Origin: Blautia liquoris
Lineage (GTDB): Bacteria > Bacillota > Clostridia > Lachnospirales > Lachnospiraceae
Length of the DNA stretch: 64,000 bases
Direction: 5' to 3'
Assembly (NCBI RefSeq): GCF_015159595.1
Contig: NZ_CP063304.1
Span: 3,286,001-3,350,000, forward strand
The position numbers were made by a program, and so were the translations under genes. Positions 49,241 to 59,200 of the stretch are shown here, piece after piece. Positions within the stretch are counted from its first letter, which is position 1; the number at the start of each line of letters is the position of its first letter. The notes beneath the pieces were generated by a model. The model had not been told where the DNA came from. It searched no databases and saw only the letters and a program-made list of their open reading frames with translations.

Positions 49241-51067
49241 TTAATTTGTTTGATTGTTTATGAACAGAGCTTCCATCTCCTCATCGGAAAGAAGTTCCCA
49301 GTTCGTTTCTTCCATTTCCTTTTCAGGAAGTGTTGCAGGGTCAATGTCCCAAATGGCAATCGAAGCAATATCTTTTGTGACTTCTCCGTGCTTATAAGGA
49401 CTTGCCTTTCCGTCTGTGGTAAGTGCCACATTCGGGTGTTTCATAATGTCATATTTGAAATCCATAATGGGTCTTTCCCCACGGATAAATAAAATAGCGT
49501 ACTGATTATCGAGCATACGCACCTCATCAGGAGTAAGTAACTCTCTGCCGCTAATCTGATAGTTGGTGGAATAGTTACCGCTTCTTCCGGTACTCTTTCC
49601 GAACGTGTTGGTATCAATGGTTTCCTTGCCCAACAGCTCCGACACATATTTATGGGTTGACTGCTCATTTCCACCAAGGTAAAGAAATTCATCGCAGTTA
49701 CCCACAATGCTCTCCCACTGTTTTTCAAACAAGGCTTTAAGCTGTGCCAAGTTCTGTAAGATGATGCTTACCGATACACCACGTGAACGCATAACCGACA
49801 GTATCTTGTCGAAGTCGTCCGGCAGTGAAACATTGGCAAATTCGTCCATCATAAAATGAACAGGCATCGGCAGACAGCCGCCGTGGATATGGTCGGCTGC
49901 ATAAAACAACTGCTGAAAAAGCTGTGTGTAAAGAATGGATACCAAGAAGTTGAAACTAGAGTCGTTATCCGGTATCAATGCAAACAGTGCCACCTTTTTC
50001 TCTCCGAGTGACTGCAAATCCAGTTCATCGGCAGAAGTAAGAGCAGCAAGACTTTCCAAGTTAAACTTTTCAAGCCTTGCTGCAAGGGTTATCTGTATGG
50101 ATTTTAATGTTTTGGAAGAACCGGAATGATAAGAGTGGTAATACTTCAAAGCAATGTGGTCAGGATTATCTATCATCAAATCCGAAAACAGATTATCAAG
50201 CGGAGAAGGACTTGGGTCGTCCTCATCCTCAATCGCCCCGGCTCTGAGCATTTCCATTACCATTGCAAAATTTTGTTCTTCCGGCGGTGCTTCATAGTGC
50301 AGATAAAATACAAGTGCAAGCAGAAGCATTGACGCTGCCGTATCCCAAAACGGGTCATTACTCTGTGAACCTTTCGGAGTGGTACTCTTGAATAGATTGG
50401 TTACGAGCTTCTGCACATCATTGTCATTCTGCAAATAAACAAACGGATTGTAACAATGGCTTTTCTCCATTGAAATCAAATCAAGCACACGCACTTCGTA
50501 ACCTTTCTTCTCAAGAAGATGTCCCGTATCTCGCAGGATTTCCCCTTTCGGGTCTAATATCACATAGCTGTTTCTGGCAGCATTCATAATATTAGGCTTT
50601 GCATAAAACCTTGTCTTACCTGCACCGGAGCCGCCGCACACAAGCGTATTCAGATTTCGTCTGTGCTTCTTGGCATTAAGCCCAATGCACACATTCTGAG
50701 TCATCAGCTTATTTTCTGACAGCGGCTTTTGTCGGTACTTTTTATCAATGGCTCTGACATTGCCCCATTTGGCAGAACCGTGTTCCTCTCGTCTGCGGTA
50801 ATTCTTTCTTGTTGAGAAATAAATCCCGATACCCATTCCATAGCATAAAAGTAAAATGAGGACAGTTTTCAGGCTGTCCCCACATAATTTTATGGAAAAT
50901 GGATTATCAAAAAGTGTCGCAAGATTGGCTGCTATCTCCGGCAATCCTCCGCTTATGGAAGGTGCAATCAGAAGTGCCAGCCATATGACCGGAACGATAC
51001 CGACAATGGATAAAATAATGGCAGTCTGCCTGTCATTATCTCGCTTCATCTGAGCGTTTCCTTTCAA
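49241..51067 (-). CDS. virD4: VirD4/TraG-type coupling protein (T4CP)
   Basis: A 608-residue ATPase that recruits the relaxase-DNA complex to the channel. Two N-terminal membrane helices (IILSIVGIVPVIWLALLIAP, LKTVLILLLCYGMGIGIYFS), then Walker A (CGGSGAGKTRFYAKP) near 145 and Walker B (HFMMDEFANVSLPDDFD) near 405, followed by SRGVSVSIILQNLAQLKALF. It starts within the end of the small gene at 51036 (32-base overlap). Confidence 0.92.
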   Translation of the reverse strand: MKGNAQMKRDNDRQTAIILSIVGIVPVIWLALLIAPSISGGLPEIAANLATLFDNPFSIKLCGDSLKTVLILLLCYGMGIGIYFSTRKNYRRREEHGSAKWGNVRAIDKKYRQKPLSENKLMTQNVCIGLNAKKHRRNLNTLVCGGSGAGKTRFYAKPNIMNAARNSYVILDPKGEILRDTGHLLEKKGYEVRVLDLISMEKSHCYNPFVYLQNDNDVQKLVTNLFKSTTPKGSQSNDPFWDTAASMLLLALVFYLHYEAPPEEQNFAMVMEMLRAGAIEDEDDPSPSPLDNLFSDLMIDNPDHIALKYYHSYHSGSSKTLKSIQITLAARLEKFNLESLAALTSADELDLQSLGEKKVALFALIPDNDSSFNFLVSILYTQLFQQLFYAADHIHGGCLPMPVHFMMDEFANVSLPDDFDKILSVMRSRGVSVSIILQNLAQLKALFEKQWESIVGNCDEFLYLGGNEQSTHKYVSELLGKETIDTNTFGKSTGRSGNYSTNYQISGRELLTPDEVRMLDNQYAILFIRGERPIMDFKYDIMKHPNVALTTDGKASPYKHGEVTKDIASIAIWDIDPATLPEKEMEETNWELLSDEEMEALFINNQTN

Positions 51068-51239
51068 TCACTTTGAACTTTTTCAATGGGGCATTTCCGA
51101 CTTTTACAAGCAGGTCGTCTACTGCGTCTGCGGACTTGCCTTCCTCCATCAACTTTGTTTTCTCATCGTTTAAGGAGCGAATGACAACACCGTGTTCGTA
51201 ATCGTCCAAAGCAATGTGGTAGAGTTTTTCTTTTTTCAT
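51036..51239 (-). CDS. Small conserved ICE protein upstream of virD4
   Basis: A 67-residue charged protein (LYHIALDDYEHGVVIRSLND, VGNAPLKKFKVIER) found in this position in Tn1549-like elements (possibly DUF5720; unverified). Overlap with virD4 implies translational coupling. Function unknown. Confidence 0.7.
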   Translation of the reverse strand: MKKEKLYHIALDDYEHGVVIRSLNDEKTKLMEEGKSADAVDDLLVKVGNAPLKKFKVIERKRSDEAR

Positions 51240-51251
51240 ATCTGCCCTCCG

Positions 51252-52136
51252 TTATCTCTCATAGTCCTTTGAACGCTCCTGCTTTTTGCGGAACATTTCA
51301 TCAGAGATATGACTGTGAATTTCTGCCATTGCATTTCGTGTCTTGGAAAGCTCCGCACGGATTTCTTTCGGCTCTTTGGAAGCCAGTCCCTCCGGAATAC
51401 GGTTAATTGCAAAATTCTGTGTATCTACTCCATACTTCTTGCAAAGCATATATCCGATACACACTGCCTGAAAGCCCATATCCCTGCGGCTGTAACTTTC
51501 ACTGTTGATAGAAAGCTGTGCGTGTCCGAGTTCCTGAGCGACACACTGGGCAACTGCTACGCTGTCGCCCACATTACGCTTCACATACAAGGTCTGCTTT
51601 TCATTATTATAGAAAGCTGCCATATTCGGATACGGAAGTTCATCGGTTGCCGCAACCTCCACCGGAGATACATCAAGCATTGTCGTGATAAGTGCTTTCG
51701 GGTCACGGTTTGCTGATACTGCCGGAGCTTTTCTTCCATTTGTCTGCGTAACATCAAATACCTTTTTGACATTGTAGGAAATACCCGGAGAACCATCTGC
51801 TCTTGTGTATTCCACTGGTTCAAGAATAGAAATACTCTTTGCCCCTTTGGTAATCTTCACATTGTCCTTACCCCAATCATCAAAATCTTTAAGCTGTGTC
51901 GCCTGCGGATACTGACTGTAAATAAGGAGAGCATTTGCTGCGGAATATCTGTCCATTCGACTCTGCGTATCAAGAAAGCTCTTGAACTTCTCAGGGTCAT
52001 TCACAATCTCACGGGCAGCGTCATCAATCATCTGATAGACTTTTTCTTTTTCTGCTCGCTTCTTTTCCGCATACTCCTCTTTGGATAATCTTGGCTGAGT
52101 ACCGCCAGCCTTTGCGGGTTTGAAATCATTTGTCAT
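51252..52136 (-). CDS. ArdC-like protein with N-terminal ssDNA-binding domain
   Basis: A 294-residue protein. The N-terminal 150 residues match the ArdC/LtrC type domain: FLDTQSRMDRYSAANALLIY, ATQLKDFDDWGKDNVKITKG and SISILEPVEYTRADG. The second half has a degenerate zinc-protease motif (CVAQELGHAQLSINS), where the first His of HExxH is Gln. ArdC proteins protect incoming single-stranded DNA from restriction. Confidence 0.75.
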   Translation of the reverse strand: MTNDFKPAKAGGTQPRLSKEEYAEKKRAEKEKVYQMIDDAAREIVNDPEKFKSFLDTQSRMDRYSAANALLIYSQYPQATQLKDFDDWGKDNVKITKGAKSISILEPVEYTRADGSPGISYNVKKVFDVTQTNGRKAPAVSANRDPKALITTMLDVSPVEVAATDELPYPNMAAFYNNEKQTLYVKRNVGDSVAVAQCVAQELGHAQLSINSESYSRRDMGFQAVCIGYMLCKKYGVDTQNFAINRIPEGLASKEPKEIRAELSKTRNAMAEIHSHISDEMFRKKQERSKDYER

Positions 52137-52142
52137 AGTGAA

Positions 52143-52937
52143 TTACCTCTCTTTTGTTTTGGGTTTCTTCTTCGGCTGACGGTGTACCGTCTGACCGTTT
52201 TTCTGCTGCGGCTTCTTACCGTCTTTCTTAACCTCCGGCTCTTTACGCTCTGCTTCTTTTTGCTGTTTTGCCTGTGCCTTGTAACGGTCAAGTTTCTCTT
52301 TGACCGATGGCTTTTCTACTGGCTTTGCAACACCCTTATCAGATTGCGTTTCTACCGGCTCTGAGTTTTGCCTTGACAGAGGGCTTTTGTCTGTTTTGGC
52401 GACTGAGGGGTTTGCGTTTGCTCGCTCCTCTTTCTGCATTGGATTTCTGACCGCTTCTTCCATAATGATTTCACTCTTGGATTTGGTCGGCTTTTCTTTC
52501 TCAACCGCTTCACGGTCTGCGATAGCCTTCTCTGCTTCACTGACAATCGAAGCCTTATCCACCTTGCCAAGTTCAAATCTTTCAACGATACGCTGAATTT
52601 TAGAAGCGTCCTCTGCTCTTGCAATAATATCTACCGGAGCGTTCTCTCCCTTTGTGTTCTTATCTCTGAGGACACAATAAAGAACGCCATAGCGTTTTGC
52701 CTGTTCGGTAAACTTCTTCAAGTCCTTTTGCGGAATGGAAAAGACTTTCAGCTCCTTGCCTGACTTAATCATATTGGTAAGCCTTGCTTTACCCTTCGTC
52801 TTTTGTTCCTGCTTCAGAACCGATACCAAAAGCAATGCGATATTCTTCGCCGCCGAACCGCTTAATCTTGCAGCAACTTCAAATCCTTCAAGCGAAAGCC
52901 TAACGACCTGCTCTGCTGCGTCACCACCGTTGTTCAT
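52143..52937 (-). CDS. pcfB: PcfB-like (DUF3801) conjugation protein
   Basis: A 264-residue protein with a PcfB/DUF3801 domain (about 5-140; EQVVRLSLEGFEVAARLSGS, FTEQAKRYGVLYCVLRD) and a long, lysine-rich disordered tail. In pCF10 PcfB assists loading the relaxosome on the coupling protein. The start at 52937 lies just within the end of the relaxase gene; the frame is open further upstream but that part is basic and overlaps the relaxase. Confidence 0.8.
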   Translation of the reverse strand: MNNGGDAAEQVVRLSLEGFEVAARLSGSAAKNIALLLVSVLKQEQKTKGKARLTNMIKSGKELKVFSIPQKDLKKFTEQAKRYGVLYCVLRDKNTKGENAPVDIIARAEDASKIQRIVERFELGKVDKASIVSEAEKAIADREAVEKEKPTKSKSEIIMEEAVRNPMQKEERANANPSVAKTDKSPLSRQNSEPVETQSDKGVAKPVEKPSVKEKLDRYKAQAKQQKEAERKEPEVKKDGKKPQQKNGQTVHRQPKKKPKTKER

Positions 52938-54306
52938 AGCGTGATTTCTCCTTTCTCTGCTGTTTTTGTTCCTCTGTTTCGATATGCTCAAGGTTTTCTT
53001 CCATAACCTTTGACCTCTCCGCAATATCCTCGCAGAGTTTTACTTCCCGTCGGAGTTTTTTTAATTCTCCGTTGATAGAAGCGATTTCATCTTTTGCCGC
53101 CTGAAGCTGACCATCATCAATATTTGTTCTTCTCTTTTTTCGGAGATGTGTTCTTCCGGCAATCAGATTTTTCATCTGCTCCTCTAAGGAAGTCTTATAT
53201 GAAAAAAGCTGTTCGTCCGTGGAAATATTTTCTCGTCCGAGCAGCCTTACTTCATCAGTAATCTTATCGAGCTTCATCAAATCATCTTTCAAAAGATAAT
53301 GAAGCCTTGCGTTATTCTGTTTCTTATACTTGGGCAGATAACCGAGTCTGTAACAGTAATACAGATACAGCCCATAAAGTCCGCCTTTCTTTTTCAGCTT
53401 CTGCCCTCTGGTCTGCATACGGTACTGTCTTGGTTTATAAGTCGCCCTCTGGAACGGCTCAATCTCTGCCCATCTGTCACGATTTTCTTTGATACGCTCT
53501 ACAATCCGGTCATTGGTATAATCTGCTCCGAGATTTTTCAGTCGTATCGGCTTATCGTATCCCTTTGGAATGACCGTCCAGTATTTTCGGCTTGGACTTA
53601 GGTTATAGGCATATCCCATTTCCTTGAGAGCAAACTGAAATTCTTTCAGGGTCTTGCTATGGTCGATAGCATAATCAATGGCTTCTTTTGCAACCGAATA
53701 GCGTGTCGGCATACCTGCCTTTTCTTTCATCGTCAGATAATCCGACTGCTTACTGCGGTTCGGATTCGGGTCATAGTAAAGTCCGTACTTCTCACAAATT
53801 CTGTCTGCAACTTTTCGGAATTTGAACCACGCTTTTTCCTCGCCCCACAAATGTTTGCCATCGACAAAAGAAATAGAGTTGATGACAAAATGGCAATGCA
53901 GGTGCTTTGTGTTCAGGTGGGTTGTCACAACGACCTGAAATCTTTTACCCCACACTTCATTTGCAAATTCCATTCCGATTTTCTGTGCCATCTCAGGAGA
54001 TATATCTGTTTCCTTGAAACTCAAATATCCGTGATAGGCTTGGATACCTTCTGTCTTTTGGTACTGTTCCTTAACTGTTATGAACTGTTCACGGGCAATC
54101 GCCACATTACAGTTGATACCCTCAACATAAAATTCTCGCTCTGTTTTTTCTTCGTCCTTTGCATAAGCAATAACATCAGCAAGAGCCTGATACTGTTCCG
54201 GTGAAAACTCCCTTTTGATATTTGCAGAAGTCTTTTCGGGATTGGTTGCATAGTCAATGACCTGACCAAGCCTTTCTGTTACCGACCACAACTTTGTTAC
54301 TGCCAT
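52921..54306 (-). CDS. mobA: MOBP-type relaxase
   Basis: A 461-residue relaxase that nicks oriT and pilots the DNA. Motif III with three histidines is visible (TTHLNTKHLHCHFVINS near 125-140), preceded by YHGYLSFKETDISPEMAQ. The likely catalytic tyrosine is near the N-terminus (RLGQVIDYATNP). The C-terminal part is charged and helical. It overlaps MobC by 10 bases and PcfB by 17. Confidence 0.9.
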   Translation of the reverse strand: MAVTKLWSVTERLGQVIDYATNPEKTSANIKREFSPEQYQALADVIAYAKDEEKTEREFYVEGINCNVAIAREQFITVKEQYQKTEGIQAYHGYLSFKETDISPEMAQKIGMEFANEVWGKRFQVVVTTHLNTKHLHCHFVINSISFVDGKHLWGEEKAWFKFRKVADRICEKYGLYYDPNPNRSKQSDYLTMKEKAGMPTRYSVAKEAIDYAIDHSKTLKEFQFALKEMGYAYNLSPSRKYWTVIPKGYDKPIRLKNLGADYTNDRIVERIKENRDRWAEIEPFQRATYKPRQYRMQTRGQKLKKKGGLYGLYLYYCYRLGYLPKYKKQNNARLHYLLKDDLMKLDKITDEVRLLGRENISTDEQLFSYKTSLEEQMKNLIAGRTHLRKKRRTNIDDGQLQAAKDEIASINGELKKLRREVKLCEDIAERSKVMEENLEHIETEEQKQQRKEKSRYEQRW

Positions 54307-54638
54307 TTCATTTCGCTCTGATTTGGACGAAGATATGTCCTCTCAATCTCTGACTGGAACTTATTCCACTTTGCAGCTTCATTCTTCAGCATAGGTGCGT
54401 CAATGAAACCAAGTGTATTCGCTTTGGCAGCAAGCTGATTGATGTTATTACCGATAGAGGAAAGTTCCCTCATCACATCATAGAAACGGTCATCGGGTTT
54501 CTCTTTCGGTTCGTAACCTCTGATAAGTAAACGGATAAGTCCTGCTTCGGAAAGACAAGCCTTCTTTGCCTTAGCTGCCAAATCCTGTGCTTCCTTGCGG
54601 TTAAAGCGGACAATCTTCTGAATGTTTCTCTTTCTCAT
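54297..54638 (-). CDS. mobC: MobC relaxosome accessory protein
   Basis: A 113-residue protein with a ribbon-helix-helix-like N-terminus (KIVRFNRKEAQDLAAKAKKA) and the MobC helix (MRELSSIGNNINQLAAKANT). MobC helps open oriT for the relaxase. Overlapping genes on both sides keep it in the mob operon. Confidence 0.9.
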   Translation of the reverse strand: MRKRNIQKIVRFNRKEAQDLAAKAKKACLSEAGLIRLLIRGYEPKEKPDDRFYDVMRELSSIGNNINQLAAKANTLGFIDAPMLKNEAAKWNKFQSEIERTYLRPNQSEMKWQ

Positions 54639-54759
54639 AATCAGTATCTTCCTTTCTCTTTACTCTGCAATCTTTGTTAATCTGGAATAAGCACATCATC
54701 GTAACGCCAAGACAACTGCTGAGCAGTGTCCCAGCGGCGATAAGTAATAACTCTCTCAA
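54601..54759 (-). CDS. DUF3789-type small membrane protein
   Basis: A 52-residue protein with a single membrane helix (ELLLIAAGTLLSSCLGVTMM) and a charged tail. I take the TTG at 54759 as start, 6 bases after AAAGGAGA; the longer frame to 54795 has no ribosome site and enters the inverted-repeat region. DUF3789 proteins sit before mobC in many Tn1549-like elements. Confidence 0.65.
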   Translation of the reverse strand: MRELLLIAAGTLLSSCLGVTMMCLFQINKDCRVKRKEDTDYEKEKHSEDCPL

Positions 54760-54788
54760 ATCAAGTTCTCCTTTCTCACGGGGTATTA

Positions 54789-54882
54789 GGGGCAACCCCT
54801 AACGAGCCTTTTACCGTTTGGGAAACTGTGTTTATCCAAATGGTCTGCTCGCTAAGAATAAACATCTCCTCCGGGTTGCCCC
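54789..54882. other. Candidate origin of transfer (oriT)
   Basis: The only sizeable gap next to the mob genes holds nested inverted repeats: GGGGCAACCC (54789-54798) with GGGTTGCCCC (54873-54882) outside, and CCGTTTGG (54814-54821) with CCAAATGG (54836-54843) inside. Repeats immediately upstream of mobC-relaxase genes are where oriT usually lies. The nick site cannot be assigned by eye. Confidence 0.5.
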
Positions 54883-54894
54883 GTTCTCAGTCTA

Positions 54895-55314
54895 CTATCT
54901 CTCATAATCCTTTGATTTCGGCTTAAAAGGTTCAGCCACGATATTGCCGCCCACTTCCTTAGAAAAGCGTTCGGGATACTTGAACTGTTCCTTGTATTTC
55001 TTCATCATATCGTCCGGCAAGCTCTGAAAACTCTCACTCTCAGGCGGTGCATAACAGATAAAGAATTTGCCGCAGATAATATCTACCATCTCTTTCTTAT
55101 CATTGTCCTGCACATAAACTGCACGGTTAAGCGGAAGTCCTCTCATCTTTCCTTCCTCATTACAGATGATTGCAACGTCATCGTCATAGGGCATATATTC
55201 CTCAATATCCCCGCCGACAACCTCCTGCATTGCTTCCAGACTGTCGTCAATTACAATTTCCTTTGGGTATTTTTCCGGTTCTACCAAGAGAACTTTAATC
55301 TTAGAATCATTCAT
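54895..55314 (-). CDS. DUF3846-domain protein
   Basis: A 139-residue protein with the DUF3846 pattern: KVLLVEPEKYPKEIVIDDSL, then YDDDVAIICNEEGKMRGLPLN and ICGKFFICYAP. Members occur in phages and ICEs next to replication/primase genes; the function is unknown. The start overlaps the end of the TOPRIM gene by 4 bases. Confidence 0.8.
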   Translation of the reverse strand: MNDSKIKVLLVEPEKYPKEIVIDDSLEAMQEVVGGDIEEYMPYDDDVAIICNEEGKMRGLPLNRAVYVQDNDKKEMVDIICGKFFICYAPPESESFQSLPDDMMKKYKEQFKYPERFSKEVGGNIVAEPFKPKSKDYER

Positions 55315-56282
55315 CGTTCTTCATTCCTTTCGTGTGTTTTTTTATTGTAAATTCCCATCCGCATACAAAGAAAATCGTTGAAGTCCTTACCTGCTTTTGG
55401 TGGCTCATCAACGACTTCATACTTATCCGGCAGAATAGTTTTTAAGGTCTGTGCTGCCTTTCTGCCCGCTATATCATTGTCAAAATGGATACGGATTTTC
55501 CTGACAGATGGGTTACTGCCAAGATACTTTTCCAGTGCAATCGGCACTTTACTGTCCTCAATTTTCTTTGCCGGAGAATACACCCCGGACAGCGAAACAA
55601 AGCTCATTTCTTTCCAATCCTGCCCGTTCAGCTTCGCAAGCGTGGCATAGGATAACAGGTCTATGGCACACTCAAAGAGGTGTACTTCCTCCAAGTTTTC
55701 CTTACCAAGCCGAAAAGAATAATCTTTTTTACTGCCACTGCAATCGCCCATAATCCTACGCTTATTCGTGGAACGGTAGGCTGCATATTTCGGCTCTTTC
55801 TTCTCGTCATAGCCTACAAACACAACATTATGATACGGCAGGCTCTCAAAGATAAGGTCATTAGAGATACAGTAATTGATGATTTCAAAATCTATTCCTC
55901 TCCCGAAAAAATACTCTGTAATCACTCTGTTGGAAGAACATTTTTCAGGGAGAAGAAGCGGTTTATTTTCCTCTTTTGGCTGTGGCTTTTCATAGACCGG
56001 AGCCTGAATCGATGTGTGTCCGATAATGGTTTCCACCGCTTCAAGGAAGCTGTAACCTTTGACCTTAATCAGATAATCCAAAGCACTCCTGCCACCGATA
56101 CCTCTCGACCACCATATCCATTTCCCGTTTGAAATCTTCAAACTATCGTGGGTTCTTGTGCAATAGGTGTTACCTGAAAACTTAACCAGCTCATACGGTT
56201 CATAATTTATCAGGTAGGTTAATAAGTCCATCTGCTTCGCCTGAATGATTAACTCAGGTGCGATAAATGGCATATCGACCAC
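55311..56282 (-). CDS. DUF3991/TOPRIM-domain primase-like protein
   Basis: A 323-residue protein with a DUF3991-like N-terminal part (GNTYCTRTHDSLKISNGKWI, GGRSALDYLIKVKGYSFLEA) and a C-terminal TOPRIM domain (LFECAIDLLSYATLAK near 205 and RKIRIHFDNDIAGRKAAQTL near 270). It probably primes the transferred strand or supports element replication. The zinc finger of full primases is absent. Confidence 0.85.
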   Translation of the reverse strand: MVDMPFIAPELIIQAKQMDLLTYLINYEPYELVKFSGNTYCTRTHDSLKISNGKWIWWSRGIGGRSALDYLIKVKGYSFLEAVETIIGHTSIQAPVYEKPQPKEENKPLLLPEKCSSNRVITEYFFGRGIDFEIINYCISNDLIFESLPYHNVVFVGYDEKKEPKYAAYRSTNKRRIMGDCSGSKKDYSFRLGKENLEEVHLFECAIDLLSYATLAKLNGQDWKEMSFVSLSGVYSPAKKIEDSKVPIALEKYLGSNPSVRKIRIHFDNDIAGRKAAQTLKTILPDKYEVVDEPPKAGKDFNDFLCMRMGIYNKKTHERNEER

Positions 56283-56293
56283 CGCCTTCCTGT

Positions 56294-59200
56294 TTATCTC
56301 TCATACGATTTCTCCTTTCTGCCGCCGACTGCTTCGCCCTCATCAGGCTCTCCGCCGACAATCTCATTTTCCTTTTTATCCATATTGAGCAGGATATTCA
56401 GCTCATCAAGTCGGGCAGTTTTTGCCCTCAATTCTTCCTCCTTTGCAAACGGCTTTTCGATTTCCTGCTTCGCTGTTTCAAACTGCTTCTCCGTATTTTC
56501 AAGGCTGTTTTTCGTATCAGCAAGTGCTTCCTCAAAGCGTTCTATGCCGTTATCTATTCTCACGATATTACCGTGAGCATCATCGCCAAGCGGTACATCT
56601 CTGCTCGTTTCGCCTTTCAATTTCACAACATAATTACGCTGCACCGTATCAAAATACAGTTCCATTTGAAAGCCACGGTACTCGCCAAGTGGTATCGCAT
56701 CAGGACTGTTCATTGACTTGCAGGTATTGATGATTGCCTGACCTGCTTCGGCTTTTTCGGAATAAGAAACACCCGATACCGTCATTCCAAGCGGCTGCTC
56801 GTCTATCGGTTTCGGGTGTAATTTTGCTGTTTCAACATCTTTTGTAAGTCCCTCTACACGGGATTTTAAGTAAGCAATCTGTTGTGGGTAGAACTTGATG
56901 ACCTTATCCTCTAGTCCATATTTCTCCGATAAAAAATTGGATTTTAACATCTTTAGCTTCTGCACCTGAATGTCTAAGTCCATCTTTTCTTTGATATACG
57001 GATTGCCTGTTGCAAGCATTTTTATCTCCGCATAGGACAGTGCTGTTTCATCAATATCCTCTGCCGACCTGACCGGAGATTTGCTCGTCATAATCTGACT
57101 TGCGAACTTCTGCTTACCTTCCACAAGCTGATAGAGGTATGCATCAAATGTCTGCTCTGTTACATAACGGTAAATATCTACCTGCGGATTTTCATTGCCC
57201 TGACGGACAATTCTACCGGAACGCTGCTCCAAATCTGAAGGTCGCCACGGACAATCCACGTCGTGAAGTGCGATAAGTTTGTCTTGCACATTCGTTCCTG
57301 CTCCCATCTTCTGAGTAGAGCCGAGAAGCACTCTGACTTCTCCCTTGCGGGTCTTTTGGAACAGTTCTTTTTTCTTCATATCCGTGTCGGCTTCGTGTAT
57401 GAACTTCACTTCACTTTCAGGAATACCTCTCTCAATCAGCTTCTTTCTGATGTCGTTATAGACGGAAAATGTGCCATCATTCTTCGGCGTGGAAAGGTCA
57501 CAAAACACAAGCTGTGCTGATTTCTTGTCGGCATTTTCTTTCCATATCCGATAGATGTTATCGACGCAGGCATTGATTTTACTGCCCTCAAAATCAGGCA
57601 GCATATCGTTTAGCATACGCTGGTCAAGAGCCAGTTTTCTTCCGTCATTCGTGATTTTCAGCATATTATCTACGCTTGAATCCACACCGCCGCCACGCAC
57701 CTGCTCGGCTCTCTCTGCAAGGGAAGCAACCATTTCTTTCTGCATTTCTGACGGCTTTACTGCAATGCTATGGTACTTTGCTTCCGGTACTGGCAGGTTC
57801 AACATATCCGCTGTCTTAATGTCCGCTATCTCCTTGAACATCGCCATTAGTTCAGGCAGGTTATAGAATTTTGCGAACCTTGTCTTTGCTCTGTATCCTG
57901 TTCCTTCCGGTGTAAGTTCCACTGCCGTAATGGTTTCTCCGAAAGTGGAAGCCCAGGCGTCAAAGTGCTGCAACCCATTTTTCACAAGCGTGCTGTACTG
58001 CAAATATCGCTGTATCGTATAGAGTTCCACCATGCTGTTTGAGATAGGTGTACCCGTTGCGAATACGGTTCCTCGACCTCCGGTAATCTCGTCAAGGTAA
58101 CGACACTTCATAAAGAGGTCGGAAGATTTCTGTGCTTCCGTCTGTGCGATACCGCCCACATTACGCATTTTTGTATAAAGATAAAGGTTCTTGTAATAAT
58201 GGCTTTCATCAACAAAAAGCCTGTCTACACCAAGTTCCTCAAAGGTTACAACATCATCTTTTTTCGTCTGGTCATTGAGTTTATCAAGTTTCTGCTTGAT
58301 AGATTTCTTTGACTTTTCAAGCTGCTTTATGGAGAAGTTTTCCCCTCGGTTTCGCTTGAGTTCTGCAATTCCTCCAGTTATCTCCTTAAGCTGCTGTTCT
58401 AAGATTGCCCTCTGTCTTTCAATGGACATCGGGATTTTCTCAAACTGTGAATGTCCGATAATAACGGCGTCATAATCTCCGGTTGCAATCCTGCCGCAGA
58501 ACTTTTTACGATTCTTGGTTTCAAAATCTTTCTTTGTTGCGACAAGGATATTCGCCGCCGGATAGAGCTGCAAATACTCAGCCGCCCATTGTTCGGTCAA
58601 GTGATTTGGTACAACAAACAGTGACTTGTTACAAAGTCCAAGCCTTTTCGACTCCTGTGCTGCCGCTACCATTTCAAAAGTTTTTCCTGCTCCGACTGCG
58701 TGTGCAAGAAGCGTATTTCCTCCGTAAAGGATATGGGCAACCGCATTTTTCTGATGTTCCCTGAGTTCAATTTCAGGGTTCATACCATTGAAGATGATAT
58801 GACTTCCATCATACTCACGAGGTCTGACGCTATTGAATTTCTCATTGTAGGATTTGCAAAGCCTTTCCCTTCGTTCAGGGTCAGACCATATCCAGTCCTG
58901 AAATTCCTGCTTAATCATTTCCTGCTTCGACTGAGCAATCGCTGTTTCCTTTTTATTCAGGACAGCCTTTTTCTTTCCCTCATCATCTTCGATATAATCA
59001 AAGATACGCACATCTTTTAAGTTCAGTGTTTCCTCGATAATCTTATAGGCATTGATGCGGGAAGTTCCGTAAGTGTTATATGCCCTTACATTTCCTTTGT
59101 CGTAAGATTTGCCCTCAATATTCCACTCACTCGTAAATGGAGAGAAGTGAACTTTGATATTCCATTGTGCATAGCGTGGTGTTTCAAGCAAATGAAAGAT

